Shown: positions 50,867 through 64,000 of the stretch, in pieces
How the letters are laid out: the number at the start of each line of letters is the position of its first letter
Numbering within the stretch: position 1 is the stretch's first letter
From: Mytilus edulis
Lineage: Eukaryota > Mollusca > Bivalvia > Mytilida > Mytilidae
Direction: 5' to 3'
Length of the DNA: 64,000 nt
NCBI RefSeq assembly: GCF_963676685.1
Contig: NC_092353.1
Coordinates: 5,174,207-5,238,206 of the forward strand
Made by a program: the position numbers and the translations under genes
The notes under the pieces: generated by a model
The model's database searches: none
What the model saw: the letters and a program-made list of their open reading frames with translations, nothing else
Told to the model about the DNA's origin: nothing

Positions 50867-52129
50867 ATACATGTACAAATGTATATAATAATTTTGACAT
50901 CTAATGCAATGCATATTTATATGAATTAAAAAGGATAGTGTGGTTTAGTTTATATGACCATTAAGTCTTAAATGAAGATTCGTAAACAGATATGTCTGTT
51001 ACTCAAACACAATTATTCCTGTCATTTAAAAAGAACCATTTAATGTTACAGATTTAAATTGATATTTTTTTGTATTCAATCTGATTGAATTTCTGACTAG
51101 ACCTAGTGTTATTCACCTGACAAGTTCTTATCAGAGATATATCTAACAGTAGAATTTAACACTAGTATTTATACCCTGATACCTCACAGTTTATAGTCTA
51201 ATGTGTTATATAAGTTTTGAATTGTATTCCTGTACTTTGGACTAGACCTTATTAATTCATGTAATTAATAATTTGATTTACTGTGAAAATAAATAAATGA
51301 ATGTTAAATATGCAATATTCATTTATATGCTAGGAATAAAGGATTATGTCCATATAAGCTTCCCAAGATCTTTCTATAGATGTGATACGTAGCAGTATTA
51401 TTATACTTGAATGGTTTTGCTGATAAACCTAATCACCATTTTGGAATCTGTAACATTTGAACTATTGATGTCATACTACATTCTACAATCACTTTTGCAT
51501 TGTTAGGTCAAACATATGACGTCATGAAATAACAGGAATATCTGTGATGGTCAATGATAATTTAAACTAACAGATACAAATGTAGCAATAAGGTGTATTC
51601 TATTGTTGAAGGCCTAACAGTCACATATAGTTTCTTCTATGCCGTATGGTGGAAAGTTGTCTCATTACAATTTTAGCACATCCTCTCATATTATTATGAA
51701 AATCTTGAAAACTTGTATCTTCAAATAATATAATAAAATGTGAAAGTTAAAGTTATTAAAAGACAAAAGGACAGGTCAACAATGTAATTTTTGGCTTGTT
51801 GACATTTTTTTGTTTTTTAAATTTTAAAGTCTGAAAAAGATATTTAAAACATATATCATTGGACAGGCAAAAGGTCAGGGTAATCTTTATCTTACTTTAA
51901 TATACTCCTGCTACTTAACAAACAAGAGACTCAAAGAGCCTATGTCGCTTTCATTGTTCTATGATTTCGACATTAGAATTTCTTGTGCGCCTCATTTAAC
52001 ATTTTGTTCGGTTGTTTAGAACTATGTTACATAAACCACTGAAGGAAATGAGGAGTAAAAATTGGGAATTTTATTGGCTTTCAATTAATTACATGTATTT
52101 TGAAATTTTGTTGACAAAACGAAAATTTT

Positions 52130-52265
52130 CATCAGCAATGAGACAGCTCTCCACAAGCAATGACAAGAGACCAAATGACACAGAAATTAACAACTATAAA
52201 GGTCACTGTACGGCCTTCAATAATGAGCAAAGCCCATACCGCATAGCCAGCTATAAATGGGGAAG
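52130..52265 (+). repeat. Mytilus-type interspersed repeat, partial
   Basis: CAGCAATGAGACAGCTCTCC, GACACAGAAATTAACAACTA, CCTTCAATAATGAGCAAAGC and CCGCATAGCCAGCTATAAAT appear in the family order. The open frame running through it is not a gene. Confidence 0.65.
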
Positions 52266-52869
52266 CCATGATCACATAATTAGGAAATCACTAAAAAAAA
52301 TCAAACACTGAAAATTTAATATATATCTATTCAACATCAAATTAATAATCAATTAATTATAAGAACATTGAAGAATGATTGTAATGATGAACTTTGACAT
52401 CCTGTTTTCTCCTGTCAACAAACTACTGATATCAAAGTTTATAGATCCTTGTACAATAAGGTTGTAATTTAATTACACAAATTTCAAAGCAACATATTGA
52501 AATAGTCCATTGATCATTTTACCTGTTGGAAATTTAAATGTTATAAATTCTCTAAAGTTGTTGATATAACTGGTCTATTTACCTATATACTTATATATAT
52601 CACAAAAGTAAACGTGATCACGTTTATTGATCGGAACAGGAACGTCATAGTGTGTCCATCCATTTGTGCTTCACTGATTAGAAGAAACTCTGAAGCATTT
52701 GAACACCTGGATTAATACAGAATTGTGTATTTTGTGTCATATTTATGATATTAATCATATTAAATTTGGTACAGCGTAATGTGTTAAATGAAAATAGATA
52801 GTTGTCACAAAGGATATATATATATAATTGGAGAAAAAGGAATAATTGTAACATGTTTAAACTCATCTT

Positions 52870-52885
52870 ATGATGGAGCCTGAAG
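52870..52885 (+). CDS. Candidate first coding exon of an unrecognised plus-strand gene
   Basis: ATGATGGAGCCTGAAG precedes a GTAAAG donor, in phase 1. An in-frame TAA lies 12 nt upstream. Joining to 57677 restores a glycine (MMEPEGNTKKFL...). All four exons of this gene are phase 1, so this start fits, but an exon this short cannot be proved from sequence alone, and other exons may lie in the 4.8-kb gap. Confidence 0.4.
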
Positions 52886-54594
52886 GTAAAGTTAACAATT
52901 TCTTACTTTAATTGATATAATTATAATGTCAGTATTTTTATTGATCAATTTTAATGTGAAAATCAGTTTCTGATTGATTACTTCAACAGGAAGGCAAATG
53001 ATTTCATTTGTTCTTCTATCAAAGACTTGAGTGTAGTCTTTGGAAAAGAATGTTGGAAAAGAATGAAAAGTTTTGAGCTTAATAACAAGTAATTGTTGCT
53101 TTTTATGAATTTGGTGTACTAATGTTCCATTAAAAAAAAAACTGGCTTACAATAAATGTTATGATGTGTTTTTGAAGAGATTATAATAGTTCAAATTTTT
53201 TAGGGTCTGGTCTTAATTTAGCCAATATATCTAATAGTAATAGAAAACTAATGATTTTATATTTAAGTGAAAATAGTATTAATATGGAATGTTCATATCA
53301 ATTTTTTGGAAAAAAACCACTAAAAATTGATAATAATTTTGAGCTATAGCTTTTAGCATTTATAATTATCATGATTATAAAAGTGCAACATCATGAATTA
53401 CAGACTTATTATTGTATAACTAGAATTCTAAAATAATGTTTGTCCTGAAAAGATTTAAGGCTTAAATGTTGATATTTAATACCATTAAAATATTTAAACT
53501 TAAATGGTATTAATGCAAGTATAAGTATGGTAATTTACTAGAAAATAATGTGGGTGAGGGATACAGCCCTCTCCACTAGCCCTAACACCGTTGACAATTT
53601 CTTCAGTATAAATAATATAGCATAGATGTATACCTAGTATCTATGGTTATAAGTATAGATTTTGATTGTAAGATAAGAGTTGAGGAAAGTATTTGGAGCA
53701 AATTGTAAACTGTTACATCTTTGGTCTATGGTGGATAGTTCTCTCATTTAAGACTTTTGCTATGATCATGATGATACCACATCTAGAAAATGCTTATTTT
53801 TATTCAAAACTGTTAGGTCAGATGTCAAAGCTCTTACATGTCTTAGTTGTGAAGAAAATTTTATAATAAGCTTCTTTATGATAAGAACATGTATTTTAAC
53901 TAATTTATCTTTAATAAATATCAAAATACATGTCGTTTAGAATTTTCAAACTCAACATTTTTTAAAATAGGAACAAAACAATATGCTTGTGATGATGTGG
54001 TCATGGTTATAGCATAGATGTAATACCCATCTATGGTTATAGTAAAAGTTGTATGAAATCAATTGTACATGTTATGTTAATATAATATGTAACTGACAAC
54101 AATGTTAATTTCAATGAGAACACATGAACCTTTTGAGTATTTGTCTGTACTGTGAATTCTGTCTCCAGTATTGTTGTGAAACCATTACAATAGCCTGAAA
54201 TTTATTGCATGTAGACATTCTACACAATGTACTAGAATAGTAAACACTGTAATAAATATTTACAACAATGTAATGAATTTAAATGAAATTAAAATGAAAA
54301 AAAAAATGACTATCCTGTGTGTTAAATATTACACATGATAATTGTACTTTAAACTCAAAATGACTTGCAATTTGAAATTATAAACATGATAAACTTTATC
54401 AACTTTCTATATGCAAGTATGTAAATTATCATAAATTTGATGCTCATTTCAGATTTTCTCAAATTCAGTAAATGATGTTATTGTAAAATGGTTCCAGTCA
54501 GCATTAGGAATTCTCTAACACTCGAATAATCTGACACAGTTTAGAAAAAAAGGAATCAGTTTAGAGTAGGCTAATAGTTATTGTAAGGGTTCTA

Positions 54595-55329
54595 AGACCA
54601 TGTTCACACTAGCATTTTTTATTATCGATCTAATTTGAATCGATCTAAATAAAACCAGTTAGCGTTCACATTATCTTTAATCATATTAAACGATCTCTAT
54701 CGGTCTAATCTGAACCACTGCGTTCACACTACAATTAAAAACGCAATCTATCTAACCTTTTTACCAGTAAAAGCCGTGTAAACATTGTGTATAAATTGAA
54801 CTGATTTATCAAGTTCGTGTGTTGATACACTGATACACACAAAAAAATTTGAAAAAGTTATTGTTTCTCTTGAATCACAAGTTAAAATTTTTGATACTGG
54901 CATTATTGCAGTTTTGTTTCATTTTCAAAAAAATAACTGGAGCAACGAAGTAACAACATGACGCTGGAAATACAGCGGTTCCTGCAAAGAAAATAAATCA
55001 ACATAAGAAAAGAAGGCACATATTTCGCAAATCTATGCTACGGCCAAGACAACATGTTCTCAGTTTGTTTTAAAGGTCTTTTAACAGAGAAATATGGGTT
55101 AAACAACGAACCTTTGAGATAGTTTTGCTGCTATACATGCGCATAAATTATTTTAGATTTAATCATACTATTTTAAACCGATCCCTGCGTTCACATTTTT
55201 AAAAAGTAAGATCGGTATACTTTAGACCGATTGAAGATCGATTCAAAGCGTTCACATTAGCCTTTAAACCAATCTAAAGTGAACCGGTCTAGTTTAAATC
55301 GATAAAAATGTCCTAGTGTGAACGGGTCT
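54595..55329. mobile_element. 735-bp TIR element, AGACCNNGTTCACACTAG ends, TA TSD
   Basis: The left end AGACCATGTTCACACTAG is mirrored by the right end CTAGTGTGAACGGGTCT, with TA on both sides (54593-54594, 55330-55331). Both arms repeat GCGTTCACA and ATCGATCTAA- or ATCGGTCTAA-like phrases, so the arms are internally repetitive. There is no coding frame. It lies in the presumed first intron of the right-hand gene. Confidence 0.7.
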
Positions 55330-57676
55330 TAGTGTCTTAATATATCTAATAACATAAATAGATACTTTTATTGAAAGAGGAAATTAAGCGATTAATGGTC
55401 TATTTTTTGTCCTTAAAATTCATACAAACATGATATTCTCTCTCTCTCCATATATATATGTACACTATTTAGGCGTTTATGTATATATATACAATGTATG
55501 TATATCTCCTGAAAAGGTGTGGTTTTTGAAAAAGCTGTATAAATTTACAATAGTTTACTGTAGGCGTAATTCCTGCACTCTTGCAAAATGAACTTCAAGA
55601 TCTGGACCTACTAATTTATAATGAAAATTATAAAGTAAAATGGAATAGGAGTATAAGATTTGTGCTCTAAACACAAAATCCAACATTTTGATTGGTTGAA
55701 TTTTTAGTTATAACTTATGATAATCGTATTCCAAATTTTTATGACTGCAAGGCCTGGCATGTGTCCTACTCCTAGTTAAACAATTGAGAAAGTTGTATTA
55801 GAGACATGTCATATGTACCATCAGCTTTCACCAAAGGTTTAATATAAATCTTATTGGACAAACTGTAAAGTAAGTCTTGCTGTACTTGATCCTTCAGGTT
55901 CATGTTTGAAGACAACAGGCTTTGTTGAATGTTTTTGGCAATATTTATAATTGTTTAGTCATAGGTTATAGGTATTAAATTGATTTTAATCCATAAACAT
56001 TTAAATGTTGAGAAGGAATTATAAATAGTGTTTTGTTATAAAGTTTGAAGTAATAATTATTAAACACGGACATGGTTTAGCAAAGTAGTTCCTGTTAAAC
56101 TCGTTATGTCGATAATGACTGTTAGCTCAGGATATAATAAAGGTAAATTGATTTCTTAAAAACTCATTATCGAAAAAAGTTACCATTGTTATAGTTCTCA
56201 TTATCAGTTAAAGATTTTTATCATGAAATTACTGTTGCTAATTTTCTTTTTATGAGCTTTAGTCCATACAAAGGCCATTTCCTATTTGTACTGAAGATCT
56301 TAACTTTACTAAACAATGCTTTCATAGTCAGAAATTAATAACCAATATATGTACTTCATGTTAATATATTTTTTATTAAAAAAATATTGATTTGTTTCCC
56401 TTTAAAAGTGCTTGAGCATAACAGAGTATTTTATGAACCTTTAAAAAGTCTTGATTGGCTTTGAAAGTCCAGGACCTACAATTCAACCTCAGTTAAAAAA
56501 AAGGATCAGAGAATATGATTTAAAAATTTCTCATTATTTTATAATGAAAGGTTTCAAATGAAGCAAGCACCATTCCTTTTGTTAAACCCATATTTTGTGT
56601 ATCTAGTACTAGTTATACCCTAAGCTTTTTTCATATAAAAGGTTGATGTATTGTTGTTTTGATTTATATATAAATCTGCAAATACATGAAATATGTGGAC
56701 ACAAATTTTTGTTCTTCCTTCACTGGGATTCGAACATATCATATGGTTTTGGGATATGGTGTCAAGCACTTTAGATTACTTGGACACCTAGACTGAACTA
56801 AAGTTTCAGCTTATGGTGGCCTATAGCTAGTGCTTCCTTTCCACATAATTGAAATCTAGAGTTGTAACCGTTTACATGGCTGTACTCTAAATTTAAGAAG
56901 TTAAGATTATAATATATATTGGTTTACATTTGACTATGTACATGTATTAGGGAAAAGAAAAATACTGATTTTTTTTTCTAGTCAAAGAAAGAATGCAGAT
57001 ATTTGAAGTGAGTGTTTTCATAGCCACTCAATAACAACTTTATAAAGTATAGAATATAGATTTTATGTCAAGAGGAAAAATCAATGATGAACCAAAATAA
57101 TGTTATCAGTTTTATATAAGGAAAACAAGAACTGATATTGATTCACTGACAAAGCATACAATTATATTCTGTTCGTGTTGTTAAATTAGCTTTAGCTACA
57201 TTTATAATCAAACAAATAGGTCCAATATATTTATTTGTGTGTTTGCTATAGCCTGTTTTGAGAACTTTGGTCGAGTTTCTTTTCCATTCTTTTAATGTGA
57301 AAATATAAATCTTCACCAACTTATAATGGAAAATTTTTTGTATATATTTAATATTGCAATTTTTAAAATACAATATTGTAATTCAATGTTTGTCTTTGCA
57401 GACAGCTCTATACTATATTTTCAAATAATGTTTCCTTCAAATCATTTTGTTAATTGATGATAGTAGATATGCATACTAACTCAGTTTCCTTTCATTTTTA
57501 GTCTCTAATTATTTCTAATTTATTTCTATGTTATCTGCTTTGTAGCAACCATGCAAGACCCTCTTGGGTAGTCAAGGTTGTTACAAAAAAAAACAACCTT
57601 GGAATATTATTTAATTTAATGGTTATTCATGTGGTCAGAAGTTCCAGATTCATAAAATTTTAATTGTTTTTTGCAG

Positions 57677-57772
57677 GTAATACAAAGAAGTTTCTGTACA
57701 GTGGTCCAAAGAAAGAAGACCAAGAAGAACAATGGACATTTTCTCCACGTAAACAACAGGCCTCTCCTAGAG
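57677..57772 (+). CDS. Exon of the right-hand gene (32 codons, phase 1-1)
   Basis: The acceptor is TTTTTTGCAG and the donor GTACTT. The peptide reads GNTKKFLYSGPKKEDQEE and continues QWTFSPRKQQASPR. It is hydrophilic with many Lys, Gln and Glu and probably disordered. Family unknown. Confidence 0.65.
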
Positions 57773-58077
57773 GTACTTTAATTATGTCATACTGTGATAG
57801 TTGACATACTTATTTACATAAAAATGAATAAAATATGGAGTTATATTAATGAGACAGATATTTAGTGATGATCTCTTTTAAGTCATAAGATGCGTTTAGT
57901 AGGCATTATAAAGCCAGTTCAGCTCTTCATGTCCCTTACATTACCCCATAGGTTATAGAAGCTGTTAAAATATCCATGATTACAGAAGATCAGTATTTGA
58001 AATTGATGAAAAATGAGATGAAGATAAAAATAACCAAGTAACCCACCTACAAATATTTACCCAAAGCTAACAATTTA

Positions 58078-58428
58078 CCTAAAGGAGGCTCGTGGGTACA
58101 AAAATTCAGCAAAAAAAATTAACATTTGTTTTTTCATCACAAATTTTATTTATTACACTATTAGTTATTACTTTATAATATGGTATAAAAATCACCCAGA
58201 TAAATGGATTTGGTTTGGCCACAGATGACTTTTAAATGTTTATATCAATGAAAAAGCTCCAAATTATCTCCCTTTAGGACTGACGCAAATTGTAAGCGTA
58301 AATGAACGGTGACCCCATATTTTTATTTTATATTTCCATTAGTTATAAGAAAAAGTTTAATCATAGAAAAAAATAGCAAAATTCTGTATTAGAAAAAAAA
58401 GTTGATTTAGGCCCAGCAAGCCCCCTTA
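58078..58428. repeat. Probable MITE with TTAAGGGGGCTTG-like ends
   Basis: CTAAAGGAGGCTCGTGGG near 58078 is an imperfect inverse of CCCAGCAAGCCCCCTTAA near 58428. The interior is AT-rich. The arms are short and diverged, so this is tentative. Confidence 0.4.
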
Positions 58429-59374
58429 ACACTTTGACACACACTTATATATATCTATATGTGAAAAAAACCCCAAAAAACCCGCATATTTCAAATAACA
58501 AAAAACTTGAAAATTTCTAATGTCGCTGAATATACCTAATCCCTATTTATTCCATTCCGGACAAGTTCTAAAATTACACAACTTTTTCATCCAGTTGAAG
58601 CTATCTGGGACCCTGTTTAAACAATTCACCATGCATGATACTTTTTAATGTGACCTGTTTAAACTACCGTAAATATTCCAAACAAAATATTTTTTTTATT
58701 TCAATTTCCATTTCGAAAAAAGTGGATCATACTCTATTAAAGTTTCTTGATGATCGCTTTCTAAAGTTTTTCCTCCCTCAGCTCTCTACTGATGATCTCT
58801 ATTTTCAGCGGCATGACCCAAAAAGGAAGTTGTATATATGACTGTTTTTCCAGGATTAAACTAAATAGCGATAAGGTGTATCATTGATTAAAAAATTACA
58901 AAAATGCTTGTGTTATGATTTTAGAAGACATTAGTAATGATAAATATCACTGACAGGCATAAATGTGTTAGTCAATTAGTATTAAAGGGATCAACTTTTT
59001 CTGATAAGGATTGTTGCAAGAAAGAGCAAGCCTAGCAAAATTATAGATATTTAAAATAGAGATATGCCAGCTTATGATGGCTTCCTATGCCAGGGATTTT
59101 GTCTTCCAGTTCGATATCTGTAAAAGATTTCTTTAAGAAGCAATTAAAGTTAAACTATTTGGAAAAAAAGGTCAGTTAGATTCTGTTAACTTAGACCAAA
59201 TACTTTCCAAAACATGGATCTTGGGTTGGTACAATCCCAGCAAGGTAAACCAAAGACTTAGCCTTTATTAAGTTAAGTATTCATATTAAGTCTTTGTTCA
59301 ATTGTTTGATTTCAGTGTAAGGAACAATAAAATTTATGTATAAAGTTATAATAAACTGTGCTAATTTATTTCAG

Positions 59375-59509
59375 AAACACAGTTTGGTGTTGACGATGTA
59401 TGGAGTATACAGAAAAACGTTTCTTTAGGAAAAAATATAAAGCCTTCTACAGATGGACTTAATCTGAAAGCAAACAATACTTATTACTCTAGATATGGGA
59501 ATGTTAAAG
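59375..59509 (+). CDS. Exon of the right-hand gene (45 codons, phase 1-1)
   Basis: The acceptor is TTTATTTCAG and the donor GTAGGA. It encodes ETQFGVDDVWSIQKNVSLGK and continues to NNTYYSRYGNVK. Aromatic residues with Asn, Gly and Ser suggest a folded or motif-bearing segment, but I do not recognise it. It joins in frame to the preceding exon through a split glutamate codon. Confidence 0.65.
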
Positions 59510-62500
59510 GTAGGAATTTTCACTCTGGTTATTTCTCAAAATAACCATATGCAGAAATTTAGTAACACATGAGTTCTAGAATAAATTTTTGGTGTGATGT
59601 TTGGTTTCGACTGTTTTCTGTCTTGTATAAGGAGAGTGCTGTGCCTGTGGTATAGGTATATTGAAGAACCCATTCAACAACTCTCTGCAAGGTTTTGGGG
59701 TGCTTGCCTCTTGCAGTGCAAATTTCTACCCTATCCAATGTTTCATCTGACATATATACCTCAATTTTAAGGTTCACAGGTCAAAGTTAATTTTTTTTGT
59801 TAGTTTGATCTATAAGTAATTAGTCAGAAAACTGTAAAAAAGACTTGAACTGCCTGTTCCATTTCTCTAGTAGGAAACCACTTTTCAAAGTTCCTTGGTT
59901 GGTGCATGTTAAAAGGCAAGTTATAACTGTACAAACATATACCATTTCTTTTGGTGTATATATATATATATATAAAAGGTAAATCATAGTCTTTATTGGA
60001 CTCTGTCGGGACAACTATGTAAAAAGTCCTTGAAAAGATCAATTTGGCTGATTTTCTTTGTGTGAGAACAATATTTGTTTATGATTTCCCTTTCAAATTA
60101 CTTCAAATGTTTAAAGCAAACATTTGGACATTTATGTGTTGAATTATTTCTTATCTTTAATCTGTAATATACAAGATACAAATCATTTAAAGACAACTTC
60201 AAAGTTTGTACAAATATTATTGACTGAATGTTTTTTTAAATCAAAATTAAAATATATTTTCTCTGCTTATTGCATGTTTTAAAGGTTATCTTTTGTCACC
60301 TTTACTTTCATACTACAAGCCATACATTATACTTAGTACACATAAAGATTCACTGTCTTAAATCACAATATATACCAAACTATAGACCGAGATTTAAATT
60401 GTGAACATTAACATGAACTTATTGATCATACATGGTGTGAACACCAATCCACAGATCTGAATGAGAGGTGTATTTTAATTTTATCATGTGAATTATAGTA
60501 CTGTCATGACACCAAGATAAGTAAAAGCTTGTTGCAATAGAACAGATTATTTTTGTTTGGTATTAAAATAAAACAATGAAATCAGATAGGGGATTCCCAG
60601 TAACAGAAATATACACTACACCATCATGAAAAGGTTTTAGAACCCCACTTTGATAATATATGTAAAGGGAAGAATGGAAATGAAGTATTAACTCATACTG
60701 ATTAAAATCCTCTGCAAAGGAAAGGTGAAAGAATGAAGGGTCCTTTAGTTATAACTCTTGTCTTAAATTTGGGGATATAAACTTCAGTTGTTTTATTTTA
60801 ATCTAAGATTTTTTTAAAAGAAACAAGTTTTTGCGGTAAGAATAGAATATCAATGGAAATTGTTAATGAGGTTAGATATGCAATTCTAAATTGATTCCCA
60901 GTATAAGATTGTATCTGTTGGCGACCATTTTTAAAAATTTGAGATAAAAGTTCACAAATGCTGAGAAACATCTTTATGTGAAATGATTTTAGCATATATT
61001 CTATTGATGTATAAATATTTCTTAGCTGATTTATCCTTCTTTTCCTGACCTGTTGAATTTTATTTTTTGTCACAAGTGTGGTTTGTTTGAACTCAGTTCT
61101 TCATTGGTAAAAATTTGCTTGTACCATCAAATTTTTCTGCGTCTACTGAATCTTCTATTGCCACGTTACAGAAAGCTGAATGAAGTCTTTTTGCAGATCA
61201 TTGGAAAAGAAGGATGAACTTGTCTGTAAAATCTCTAGAATAACATATTCCACCACCAAATTTTGTGCTATGTGATATGTCTCTACTCTCAACAGTTAAA
61301 GTTAAAACTCAGTGAGCCTTGTGTTTTTAATTTGAAAATTTAGCTGTCTTGAGCATGTTGAGCTGAGAATAATTGTATCACACTAAAGGCAATGGTAATA
61401 TCATATATAGGAGTAATATGTTATACATATTTATATATTTTCCAAATTTATTCATTGTATCATACTGATAAATCATCTGTTGGCTGCCATCTTTGAAATG
61501 GATGCCAAATACATAAAACAAGTTCATAGAACAAGAATTTTAAGAAATCTGATAACTGCATAGAATAATATACTGTCAATTACTTGGGTGTCATAATTTA
61601 TTCTTCTGCCAACATTTTCAAAATGGGTGCCAAAAATAGTCAGACAAACTTAAAATCTAAATAGAATATGAAGTCTTGAAATGACAAGTATCCATCAGCT
61701 TTTGGCGGACATTTCCAAAATCATATTTTGGAGATTCAGCACTACTTGAACATAATATTAAATTTCTCGATGTTATTTTTAGAACTAGGATGAAGTTTTT
61801 GATAACTCCTTATTTTGCTATTCATGTATTACAACTGATCATAATTTAACTAGACTAACAATGGTTTGCTGGTGGACATATTCTATGTAGATATTTGTTA
61901 TATTGCTTTGTTTGCATCAGTATTACTTATTTTTTATATGTCTCATACAAAAATGTATAAGTGGAACTCTTGGTGACATTTAGTTAACAGTTATAATGTT
62001 GAATAACATTTCTCTTAACATTTTTCACTTTATCCAATGTGAAGGAACATTCTACTTCATTCATGTGTGTGAAAGAAACTCAGTCATGTCAGTAGAAAGG
62101 ATTAGTCTCAAATAAAATTTAATCTGCATTATTGGCCTGCATATTATCAGCAGAATAATCCTTAACAAACTATGGTATTACAATTTTATAAGAAATGAAT
62201 TTTATTGATCCCTGCTGGGTAGTATTTATCCTTTAATTAGATTTTAATTTGATTACAACATGTTAAGAAGAAAATGATTTATAGTAAGTAGTTTGTGAAA
62301 AGACAGGTGTTGTAAATATAGAAAGTTAAACTAATATTACATGTACGAAAAATGAGCTGAAAGCCATTCTGAAAATGACTATCCGTTTATTTAATATGTC
62401 TTCTATAGGCAGACACTAGAAATATTGATAAACAAATTGAATGGGACCTCTAAGTTGCAAAAATCTGTCAAACTGTTTTGGAGTTATTGCCCCTGAAATT

Positions 62501-62931
62501 AAATTTTTTTCTGTGATTTTTTTTTGCTATCTATTTTTGAAACTAGAGGAGCTAGGTGAAAAGTCTGAACTTCAAAAATAATCATCATAACAAAATCTGA
62601 TCTGAAAATTGGACAATCTGTTTTGGAGTTATTTTTCCTGAAATGTTGATGTTTAAACCTTTTAGTCTTGACTAGCAACAGTAGGAGATAGGTTAAACAT
62701 GTAAACTATATATTGCAAAGAAAATCATCAACACAAAGAATCACCATGAAGGTCCTCATTATCAGACTGGTGTTGTTTTCACTAGGTGGGTGGGACTAGC
62801 ATATAAGTACCTCTTACAAGTTATATAATATTTATAAGGTATGAAGAAAAAGTATCAACGTATGCTGAAGTTGCAAATATGTTATAAGACTGACCTTTTC
62901 AATCCTATTAATAATTCATTATTTTTTTCAG

Positions 62932-62997
62932 GTAAAGATGACTTGACGTCAAACTTTGGAGGATCAAACTTTAAGGTTGGAAATGAAAACCAATTTG
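62932..62997 (+). CDS. Exon of the right-hand gene (22 codons, phase 1-1)
   Basis: The acceptor is TTTTTTTCAG and the donor a strong GTGAGT. It encodes GKDDLTSNFGGSNFKVGNEN and ends QFG with the codon split. The Gly/Asn/Phe-rich composition continues that of the previous exon. The gene continues beyond 64000, since no stop is reached. Confidence 0.6.
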
Positions 62998-64000
62998 GTG
63001 AGTGAAATGATACAACTCTGTGATTTATAACTTCTATTATCTATCATGCTTCATTAGACATGTTAGACATGAAAGGAAATATAAATAATGAAACAGAAAT
63101 AAAAGAAAAAGAAAGGTTGTATCAAGTGTTTTTGTTACGTTTATTTGTTATTTTACTGGAGATATAAAACCTATGTCATTCACCTTAATATTATGATATT
63201 AGATAAGACATACAATCAGCTAATTACAGGTAAATGATAGACCTTGAGTGGTATTTGGCATATACCTGGCTAATTTGTGTCTTGAAGAGAAATACATTTG
63301 TATGTATAGGTTCTTCATAATCAATATGGAAAAAAAATACATGTATTAAACTTCAAGGTACAGTGCAACCTGTAAAAACCAAACCCAAACAATAAGTATA
63401 CTTCAATTTATATATTCCCTCTTAAATTTTTTTTATTTAGCCTTACACATGTATGACGACATGTATGAGAAATATTACAATACAAAGTTTATATGTTCTT
63501 TATCTTAACAAGTACTGTTGAGTCATTATTTTTCATTGAGTACCACATTTTGTGGGTTTCATTGGTATATATAAAGGTGAACTACAAAATCAAATGCTGA
63601 AGAACTACAAATTTTTTATGGAGAGATTGGCAAAACCATGAAATCAAATATTCAGGAAAATTCAAGTTTTTCTCAATCCACAAAAATTGATACCCAGGAA
63701 AATCAATGGATCCACAGTATTATGTCCACTTTTATAGCTAAATATTAAAATTCCCTCCTTTTTCCTGTTTATAAGCAATAAATAAAATGAAAGTTCAATG
63801 AAGATTATATGTGCTTCAAATGATAAAACCATTGTTTTTGTCATGCAGAGCAGTTTTATTATAGTGAACAGAATATTAGATAATCTTCTATGTATATTTG
63901 CAAATAAGATTTCCATTGAATTTTTTATGTTAAAACTTAAAGTCTGGATTAAAAAATCCTGATAATATGTCAAGTATAAACAATACCTGTAGTTATTGAT

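Noticed and set aside
63430-63510. Possible exon after TTTTTATTTAG
   Set aside because: In the required phase it runs into a stop with no convincing donor before it.

Overview
The window looks like nuclear DNA of a bivalve mollusc, most probably a marine mussel (Mytilus). It is AT-rich, its genes are split by spliceosomal introns, and it carries many copies of an interspersed repeat whose core resembles GATGTGGTATGATTGCCAATGAG, which I associate with Mytilus genomic DNA. The species call is inference. Most of the sequence is transposon-derived: foldback and terminal-inverted-repeat (TIR) elements, often nested, several with readable target-site duplications (TSDs).

Layout: 1-3.35 kb holds three exons of an unrecognised minus-strand gene. 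4.9-7.5 kb is a nest of three TIR elements, one a deleted hAT-type transposon with a broken transposase gene. 8,833-17,612 is a complete, apparently very young Ty3/Gypsy LTR retrotransposon on the minus strand. Its LTRs are identical by eye and flanked by ATAC; it has a primer binding site, a polypurine tract, gag, pol and a third ORF. The third ORF, in the position where envelope genes sit in some relatives, encodes two zinc fingers plus a TatD-type metal-dependent DNase with its ligands intact. gag starts with a helix-hairpin-helix motif. gag and pol are joined by a textbook -1 frameshift signal (TTTAAAC, 7-nt spacer, hairpin). A family of about 16 short hairpins with CAG/CTG arms recurs in the leader and in pol.

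About 0.4 kb beyond the element, 18,023-26,260 is an eight-exon plus-strand gene whose splice phases close perfectly into 904 codons: a Mutator-like transposase domain fused to a DEDDh 3'-5' exonuclease. Two minisatellite arrays follow directly after its stop codon (26.26-28.4 kb) and seem to derive from one ancestral unit. From 28.7 to 35.3 kb there are only repeats, including a foldback built from CCGTACGCGTACGG palindromes.

35,351-41,895 is a two-exon plus-strand gene for a 1119-residue single-pass membrane protein: signal peptide, ten-cysteine ectodomain, furin-like site, Thr-rich stalk, and a long acidic tail with NPxY, proline-rich and PDZ-ligand motifs. Its intron hosts a 1.36-kb foldback with exactly 176-bp arms. 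42-52.8 kb is again repeats, including a Mutator-type MITE with a perfect 9-bp TSD and another three-level nest. The right end (52.87-63 kb) holds four exons, all phase 1, of an unrecognised plus-strand gene that runs out of the window.
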